In this document: piece after piece, positions 53,701-63,537 of the stretch
Numbering within the stretch: the stretch's first letter is position 1
Layout of the letters: every line of letters starts with the position of its first letter
Assembly: GCA_030522415.1 (NCBI GenBank)
Contig: CM060126.1
Span: 2,928,333 to 2,992,332 of the forward strand
Direction of reading: 5' to 3'
DNA length: 64,000 nt
Source of the DNA: Channallabes apus
Lineage: Eukaryota; Chordata; Actinopteri; Siluriformes; Clariidae
Made by a program: the position numbers and the translations under genes
The notes under the pieces: generated by a model
Seen by the model: the letters and a program-made list of their open reading frames with translations, nothing else
Database searches by the model: none
What the model was told of the DNA's origin: nothing

Positions 53701-56700
53701 GCCGCAACTATAACGACACATGAATAATCCCGCCCACTCTAAAGCGGTACTAAACTGCAGTGGAAGCGCGAACCGAGCCAAACTGCGCCGAACCGAAGTG
53801 AGCTGTACTGAACCGTGCTGTGCCGTACTATGCAGTGGAAAAGAGGCAAAACACTCTTTTTAACACCTCCCTCTAACACTTCTTTGAGGGTTTTCCCCAG
53901 ATTTTCTTCCTAATTTAGTCGTATCCAATTCCTACCCATCACTAGGGGGCTCCCACATTAAGGCTGCTACTTACTCTCAGTTGGGAGGGCCAAAGACTAT
54001 CACTCGTTTCCCCTGAACTACGTGACGCCAGCTGACCGCATCTTTTCGGACTGCTCACTCACGCACCATCGGAGGACAGCGCTATCCGCTTCTTCCGCTT
54101 CTGTAAGCTCTCAGACGCCCCTGATTGGCTGTAGAGCTGTGATTAATGTGAGAGTACTTAGTACCACTCAATCCTCCCCTCTGAGAGAGCTCGGCCAATC
54201 AGCTCTCTCTAGACCTCCGGCTGCGAGAAGTTAGCCCTCACACTCTTGACCAATGCTAGCCAATTCGTCATTATTGACCAATTTCACCCCCTTCCTCAAA
54301 CACTCTTGACCAATCTCACCCACTTCCTTAATTTTTGCGGCTGTTCCCATCCTGTAGTAAATAATAATACTGTTATATATTTTGTAATATACAGTATGTG
54401 TTTGCTGCAGAAATGTATATCTTGGAAGCTGAGTGTTTGGTGCTGCATGACATTAACTCTAAAGCCCTGCTATGTAAAGTTGCATTAAACATATGGAAAT
54501 TAGACAAATAAATGTGTATATGTATGTGTTCTAGGTCACATAAACTCTGGATCTGTATGGAATACTGTGGAGGGGGTTCCTTACAAGATATCTATCATGG
54601 TTGGTAAAGTTGTCATTGATTTCCCTTTGCTCTGAATCATTTATTTTAACCGCAGTCTCCATGTTAAAAGTTGTTCTATTGCCCTTCATTGGGTTTCATT
54701 GTAAAACCAAAGTCAAGTTATTTTGATAACCATCCAACAAGCTTCCTGGACTTTATCAAAATAATTTATCTTTATATATATTTTTGTCTTAAATAAATCT
54801 TAAAAACTGTAGACAAGCCTTAACATTTGACTTCTACTGTACATACTGATCACATGTGGTTTATTCACCTTACTAATCTTCACCGCCTACACGTCCATGA
54901 CTCTGGACACAATTTGAAGCAAAACAAAAATCATTTCCGCTGCACTATTTATTTCTGCTTGGTGGAGAGCTTGAGTGTGGTCTTCAGCCATGTCAATAAC
55001 TCACACTTCAACTGCCACTTTGAGGGGCTTGCCAATTCCTCCCAACTGGTTCTTCACTCTTCCACATACGCAAGATAGGTGGCGTTCTTGACAAGAGTTG
55101 CTCTGCCCTTCCCAGTCATAGTGTATTGGGTCAGTTTTGCTCTCTGTGACTCCCAGACAAGGATTACTGTGGCATCCTCTGATTTGACCTTGCAATCTCC
55201 TAATAGTAAGGCAATTCTTTTTTCTATTGCACCACTCATGACTCCCAATGGAAATGGGTTTTTCAAGTGTTCTTCAAGTGTCAAATCTTCTCTCCAGTCT
55301 GTGTGCATGGAGTTTCATCCTGTGCTTGGTGGGTCTCCTCCAGCCGCTTTGGTTTTAACCGACAGTAAAAACACATTTAGGTTGCTAGATGTTTCCAATT
55401 TGTCCATAGTGTTTGACTGGGTATTTTTGAGGGGTATGGAAATTGATTGGATGGATGAATGGATGGATGGATGGATGGTATGGCTGTCACATTCACCATC
55501 ACTCTAGTCCATCTTCAAAACACCAAGTGAGCTAATATCTCTCGGAATTCTGCTCAATTACAAAACCTTACTTTTAAAATCAATGCCAATGCGAACTGAA
55601 GCGAATCTGTTGGTTTGTGGTACCTTCACGAATCCTTCCTGAGACAATGTATACAATGTTATCCCAAGCACCTCACATGTATCTTCACACGTAACCCTGT
55701 GACTGTTTGGGTTACAGTTCTTATGCATTGCCTATCGCCCTATAGTCTGCAATGCCATCACTCATCATATGTTTATCTCTCTTTATCTCTTTCATAGTAA
55801 CCGGCCCTCTTTCAGAGCAGCAGATAGCATACGTGTGCCGCGAGATGCTACAGGTAAGCTCTAGCTTAAGAAGAGCTAGAACTGCTGGCAACATTGCAGA
55901 TTCATAAATATTTGTGCGAGGGGCATTCAAGTCAAACTGGGACTTATTCTCTCATGAGCAGATTAATGAATGTGTAAAAGTGATTTCCATAAGACTTCAT
56001 GCACAGCGCAATGATGATGATGATGATGATGCTGTCCGTTAATGACATCCTGGCTGAGGTGACTCAGAGCGCACAGCATGGATAACTTGTGACCAACTTG
56101 CACAAGAGATGCACCAGTCTGTGTGAACTGTACACAAAATCATTAATCTACACCACATCTACACCACTCACACATCACAGGAACTTGGCTGGGAGTTATT
56201 GCTACATCCCACGTACAGTCCTGACCTCACCTCGAGCCATTTTCACATGCATGGGGCCAGTAAGGCCAGTAAAGGAGTTCCTGGGAGGCCAGTGTTTCAG
56301 ACGTGAAGTAGGCAGTGTGATCATCGCTCCATCCACCAGTCAAATTGGGATAAGTGCATTAGTGTAGTTCTAACTGTGTTCTGTTATTCTGTACCATCAA
56401 ATGTTCTTGGTTTGACTTGAGCACCCCTTGTTATTCATAGAAAGAATTATACTTCACTCTAGGAACATGCTTGCATCAAATAGGTTTTACTTGATTAACT
56501 AGATAACAAACTGAATAGGTGTATTTTTCCTAGTGATAGTCATCTACAAAGTCCAGCGAGTGTGTGATGTTCATTGTGATGTTTGCCACTTTCTGTTTCG
56601 ACATGCTATTTTTTGTTGGTTTCTGTTCTGTTTTTTTTTTTTTTAGTGGTGGTGATGTGTTTTGCATTTATGGGATGGATATTTTAATTATAACTGATTC

Positions 56701-56717
56701 AAAATCTGCAACTCTTA

Positions 56718-56760
<43 letters not shown>

Positions 56761-59700
56761 TAAAAGGGGTTAGATTACCTTCATGGCCAGAAAAAGATAC
56801 ACAGAGACATCAAGGTATGTGCTGATGCCAAAACGAATGTTTGTCAGAATACTGCATTAAGATTTACCTGTTTACGTTGTTTTACTGATTTTATGTTGAC
56901 TACACATGTGTCCCAAACTGTCTATTGTACTGTCTATACTATGATGTTTTCCTATAATTGAAGATGCATCGAGAACAATCTAGCATTGTTCTAAGCATAT
57001 ACTTTGGACATTTACAACAAACCGAAACTAATTCATACCACCTTAGGTTTCTAATTTCTTAACAGAGAGTTAGAATGAGCAGAAATACCATGCAATCCTA
57101 TGCCGCCTTCCTATTGATGGATTTTAGATGGGCATGACAGCAATTTGAGATTTTAGCAACACGTTTTGGACAACTTTGTCATCAACTGTGTTTGATCGCA
57201 ATTGGCTGCTGACGAACATCACATTATATATCCTCCACTTATACGACCACTTATAACCAAGAGAATTACACCAAAGTGTAAACCCAGCTTAGAATAGAAG
57301 ATAATAGAAGTTTTTATTGTTTTTCCTAGAAAGAACTTCCTAGAAAGTTGACCACCTTTAAAGAAACGCTCTCTTAATTGGAGTTAAACACCTCTTAAAA
57401 TGCAGGCTGAAATAGCTGGCGACTTAACCTGGGTGTATTATAGAACTACATGATTGCAACAGTCATAAAAGATTAGTTTTTTTTTTTTAATGCTACTTTT
57501 CTTTCAGGGTGCCAACATTCTCCTGAACGATAACGGCGAAGTCAAATTAGGTGAGTGATTGTGTATTAATTTCTTGGTAGTATTATTTAAACTGGCTGGG
57601 TTTAAAAAATGAATTTTGATTTAATCGATGATGTTTCTTGTTTTGGTTTTAGCGGATTTCGGAATCTCTGCACAAATCACAGCGACGTTCGCCCGTCGTA
57701 TGTCTTTCATAGGGACTCCATATTGGTAAGAGCGCACAGTGAAGCCACAGTGTTGTAGTTTTGTATGACTAGTTTCATGGGCGCTTGGCTTTCAGGATAT
57801 TTAATTTGACCTTTTTTGTCCTGTCCTTGTCCTGTGAAAAATAACAAGCACTGGGACTAAAATTAAATGAAAACAATGACATAATTGTCATGTTCTAATT
57901 TCCAGAAATTTTCTATCTGTAGGCCAAGTGGTAGAAATTAAAATGTTATTCCGGTGCCGTTCTGACTGTAGTGTTAGTATTTTACATGGAGCAAGGAAAT
58001 ACAGTCTCAGTTTCTCAGAGAGTAGGTTACGTTATCTTCAACAACAATACAACAACAAATAGATTGAATAGTCTTGTGATTGTAGAGTAATTTCTATGTC
58101 AAATAAACCTCTTCATTTTTGCTGTGGTTTGGTTCCTCACGCAGGATGGCACCCGAGGTGGCAGCAGTTGAGATTAAAGGAGGTTATAACGAGCTGTGTG
58201 ATATTTGGTCAGTTGGAATCACAGCCATTGAACTCGCAGAGCTTCAGCCGCCTCTGTTCGATGTTCATCCACTCAGGTGATTACAGGAACACACGCACAC
58301 ACAAACACACACACCTTATTGTAATTTTTAAAATAGATATCCATTGATGTAGGCGGCGCGGTGGTGTAGTGGTTAGCACTGTCGCCTTGCACCTCCAGGG
58401 TCCGGGTTCGATTCCCCGGCCAGGCTCGATTCCCGTCTCTGTGTGCATGGAGTTCGCATGTTCTCCCCATGCTTGGTGGGTTTCCTCCGGGTACTCCGGT
58501 TTCCTCCCACAGTCCAAAGATATGCAGGTTAGGCTAATTGGCGTTCCCAAATTGCCCGTAGTGTGTGATTGGGTGTGTGAGTGTGTATATGTGTGTGTGC
58601 CCTGCGATGGATTGGCACCCTGTCCAGGGTGTACCCTGCCTAGTGCCCGAAGTCTCCTGGGATAGGCTCCAGGTCCCCCGCGACCCTGAACACAGGATTA
58701 AGCGGTATAGAAAATGAATGAATGAATGAATGATGTATGATTCCATTTCTATTGCGCTGTGTTTCAGGGTTCTCTTCCTCATGTCTAAAAGCGGATACCA
58801 ACCTCCGAAACTCAAAGACAAGGCGAAGTGGTATGTGTGTGTACTTTTACTGCCCTATACCGGTGCTGCTGATTAAACATTTAAACAATGTGTAATATGT
58901 GTGTATGTGCTTACGCATGTGTCTGTGTGTATCAGGACTCCTATGTTTTATAACTTTGTAAAGTCAATGCTAATCAGAAACCCAAAGAAGAGACCAAATG
59001 CCAAGAAGATGCTTACGGTAAGTATTTCTACAAACAGAACTCCTACTGCTGTTGCTGCTGGTGTTACTAACACTAACTAATAATGCCAATAGTATTAGTA
59101 CCACGAGTACTGTATAACGACTACAGTTACTAGTACTACTGCTTTTAAAACTACTACTACTACTACATCTTCAAATTCTACTAAAAACAACAATACAACT
59201 AAACATAATATCGCTACTTACACGATTACTAATAATATTACTTCTACAAATACTACGACTGCTATTGTTTCTATTATAATGACTACTACTAACATCTACT
59301 ATTCAACACTAGTTCTAATGCTAGTAAAAAGATGAACACTACTGCCACTAACACTACTACTAAAAATAATATTCAATCTACTGCCACTACAAAAACTACT
59401 TTTACTACAGTTAGAATTAATACTACTACTGCTGCTGCTCCTAACATTATAACTACCAAACCTTGTACTACTACTGTTACTACTTTCTGCTATTAATATT
59501 TGTAATACTACTGCTACTAATACTGCTACTACTGTAGTAGTACCACCATTATACTACTACAACTATTGCTACTATTTACTACTACATCAGTACTATTGGT
59601 ACTACTCCTAAAATACTATTAGTTCTACTACTGCTACTATATTTAATGTTATTCAAACCATTAATACTTCTAACAGCACTGCAAATAATAACATAAGCAC

Positions 59701-62570
59701 TACTTGTCCTACTATTAACGATATTAAACTACTTATGGCGCTTTTCCACTGCATAGTACGGCACGACACGGTTCAGTTCAGCTCACTTTTGGGGGGTTTT
59801 CCACTGGGAACAGTACCTGGTACCTGGTCCTTTTTTTAGTACCGCCTCAGCCGAGGTTCCAAGCGCGCCGAACCGTTACCAAAACGTGACGTGTAAACTC
59901 TGCTGGTTGGCCGGAGAAAATCGTCATTACTGCGTCACCGAACTTGCGACACGAGACCCAACAGAACCGCTATATTTAGAAACAGCCAGAGAAGGATCGC
60001 ACGCACCTTTTTGTATTAACCAAAAATTTTCTTTGGCTGCCATCAGCCTCTTTTGAAACAAACTCCTTCGTCTCGCTGTTAAAAACATCCACATGCCGAG
60101 AATGAAGAACACCATGCCGTCGATATGCTCCATTGTTGTGTGTTTGTTTGTGGCGCGTTTACGATGATGTCACGGCAGTAGCGGCGCTGCGACTATAACG
60201 ACACGTGAGTAATCCCGCCCACTCTAAAGCGTTACTAAACTGCAGTGGAAGCGCGAACCGAGCCGAACTGAGCCGAACCGAAGTGAGCTGTACTGAACCG
60301 TGCTGTGCCGTACTATGCAGTGGAAAAGAGGCATTATTCTACTAGTAGTACTACTGCTGCTGCAACTGCTTCTGGTACTAATACTGCTACAAGTACTATT
60401 ATTACTGCTACTACTGCCACTACGCTTAATACAACTTATATTACCAATATTGTAACTACTGCTACTACACTTACTTCTTCTAAAACTGTTGGTACTTTTA
60501 CTTCTGCACCAACAACATCATTTCTTATTCTTTTAATGCTACTAAAACAACTAATACTTCACCTACTAACACTACTATACAAATACTAATATTTGTACTA
60601 CTGCCGCCTATCATTACTACTAGTAAAATTTCTTACTGCATATACAGTATAGGAATCGCTACTGTTACAGTTTTTTCCAATTGCTAACACACAATTTCTC
60701 AAACTAGTCTGATTTTTATCCAAATACTTAACACAATTCACAAAACCACACACGAAACTGCAAAATACCTCATATATCCTGCAAAATGAAGCACTGCAAC
60801 CGAAACTACACATAGCGTTATCATAATCAAACTTTTGCATGAAATGGCACACACATCATTCATATTACCTAACCAACTACACACTGTTGGGCATAATGTA
60901 AAGCACCCCATCTTTAGTATGCTTTGCCATAATACTAAAATATGTATCAGATTGTCAGAAGTATTTGCAGATACACACACACACACGCTGTTGCAACATT
61001 TTTTATTTACATTTTTTCCCTACAGTAAACAAGTCAGTGCAACATACTATGCATTTAGCAGATATATTTACATGGGCCTGAACAAAAATATTCTTACAAA
61101 AAACAGTAAACTGAAAAAAGAAATTTCAGAAAAAAATATATTACAGTAAAAAAGAAGAGGCAAGAAAAATAATTCGGCAGCATCTTGCCGCACAGCCGGG
61201 TCTGACCACAACGCCTCATGAACATCACAGGCAATATCTTCCCTTGTCAGACATCGAGGGAAGAAGCGCCTTGAGTGCCTTATCCATCCCTGAATTGCAC
61301 CCACATCAATCTCATCACATGCCTCTTCCATGGCCTGTACAAGAGGCATGCGCACACCGGTCGTATACCTTCCACCGCCATGCCGAAAAGAACTCTTCTA
61401 TGGGGTTCAGAAATGGTGAGTTGGTGGGAGGTATTGCATGAGTAATGTTGGGTTTCAGCAAAACAGTTTTGGACTGGAGCTGCACGATGAAAGCTCACGT
61501 TGTCCCGGTTTCTACAACGTACCGGTTTCTTTGATGGTCTGCATCATTCATACGCTCTGGTGGTATGAGAATGTTGTGAAGTCTGTCCAGAAATGTGAGA
61601 ATATGGGCTGTGTTGTACTGTATGGTCCAAGTTTGGCATGACGGTGGAGGACACCATGCATACTGGAGATGGCAGCGCACATTGTGATGTTCCCACCACG
61701 TTGGCCAGGAACATCTATAATGGCTCTGTGGCCAATGACGTTTCTCCCCCTTCTTCTGGTCTTTGCTAGGTTGAACCCAGCCTCATCTATAAAGATGAAC
61801 TCATGTGGGATTGCATGAGCATCCATTTCCAGTACTCCCTGAAAGCAAAGAACAAAGATCAGTCAATATGGTGTTATATCCAGTACACTGGGAAACAATG
61901 TTGCGTGTGGTGTACTGCAGTCAATATAGTACTTACATCCACATATGCTTAGAATTCTACTCTTAATGCTACCACTAAGACTACTTAACACTAATTACTA
62001 CTAATATTAGTACCACTGCCACAACATTATTACTGCTATTATTTCTTCTCAACATTACTACAACAATACTATTAGTACTACTGATACCACTTTTTATGCT
62101 ATTTCAACTAGTAATACTACTGCTTTTATCATTACTACAAATTATAATATTAGTACTACAGTACTTTAATTATTATTACTACTACTAATATTATTGGGAC
62201 ACTACTGCTGGGCCAGGGGTAGCTCTAACCCTAACCCTAGGCACTGGACCCTTAACCCTCAACTGCTCAGATGTTTAATGAGATAAAAAAAAAAAAACAA
62301 GTAAGTCGCTCTGGATAAGAGCGTCTGCCAAACGAATAAATGTAAATGATACAAACATTAGCACTTCTCCTCGTCCTACTACTAACATTAATTAACTGCT
62401 ACTAATCTTCTTCTTTTTTCTCATAATTCTTCTTCCTTCTCTCTCAGCACATGTTTGTGATTCAGCCATGTTTAAGGCGAGACTTAACCCTTGAACTGCT
62501 GGATAAACTCCGGCATCCTGAGAAACTCAAAGAGTGTTTACACCCGGATGATGACGACATAGAGGTGCGT

Positions 62571-62629
<59 letters not shown>

Positions 62630-63009
62630 TATTTTAAGTCATAAAATTATGCACAAATAAATGGTAAAGTAATGGTCAAGAATGAGTTCAGAGGGACAAC
62701 CCATGTTAGATGTTTTGGAGATAAAGTCAGAGAGGCCAGATTGAGGTGGTTTGGACATGTTCAGAGGAGAGATTGTGAATATATCGGTAGAAGGATGCTG
62801 AGGTTGGAACTGCCAGGCAGGAGGTCTAGAGGAAGACCAAAGAGGAGATTTATGGATGCAGTGAGAGAGGACATGAAGTTAGTTGGTGTGAGAGAAGAGG
62901 ATGCAGAGGATAGGGTTAGATGGAGGCAGATGATTCACTGTGGCGACCCCTGAAAGGGAACAGCCCAAAGACAAAGAAGAAGAAGAAGAAATGGTAAAGT
63001 GTAATTTAA

Positions 63010-63064
<55 letters not shown>

Positions 63065-63503
63065 TTTATTTGATGCTCTCCATTCAGATGGCAGTGCCGA
63101 ATTCATTGAGACGGATTCATTCCATTAACCGACACAACCGGGCTGAGAGGACAAACTCTGACATCAGCTGTAAGAGACTGTCTCTGTCAGTCTGTATCTC
63201 TCTCTCTGTCTCTCTCACTCTCTTTTATCCTCTCTTTTTCTGTCCATCTGCCACTCTCTTTCTTTCTGTCTCTCTTTCTCTCTCTTTTTATTAGTCTGCC
63301 CCTCTCTCACTCTCTCTCTCTCTCTCTGTCTGTCTCTCGTTCTGTATGCATCAGTCTCCCTCTTTCTCTCTCTTACTCTCTCTGTGTGTCTCTCTCTCTC
63401 TCTCTCTCTCTCAGTCAGTTTGACATTCTCTCTTTCTGTCTGTCTTTCTCTCTATCTGACTGTCTATCTGCCCCCCTCTGTTTTCAGGATGTCTTTCTTT
63501 TTG

Positions 63504-63537
<34 letters not shown>

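Larger units (their letters stand above)
59018..62447 (+). other. map4k1 intron 11 (3.4 kb)
   Basis: Built from a degenerate ACT/TAC-rich trinucleotide tract into which a MITE, a DDE-transposase relic and a SINE piece have inserted. Confidence 0.75.

Noticed and set aside
54604..54609. Stronger-looking alternative donor GTAAAG for map4k1 exon 4
   Set aside because: Its use shifts the frame and breaks the conserved Tyr-His-Val-Thr-Gly join to exon 5.
60305..60589. Thr-rich 94-codon frame
   Set aside because: It is the translation of ACT-type trinucleotide repeats.
62225..62245. Telomere-like CTAACCCTAACCC
   Set aside because: Only two units, inside a deleted SINE copy.
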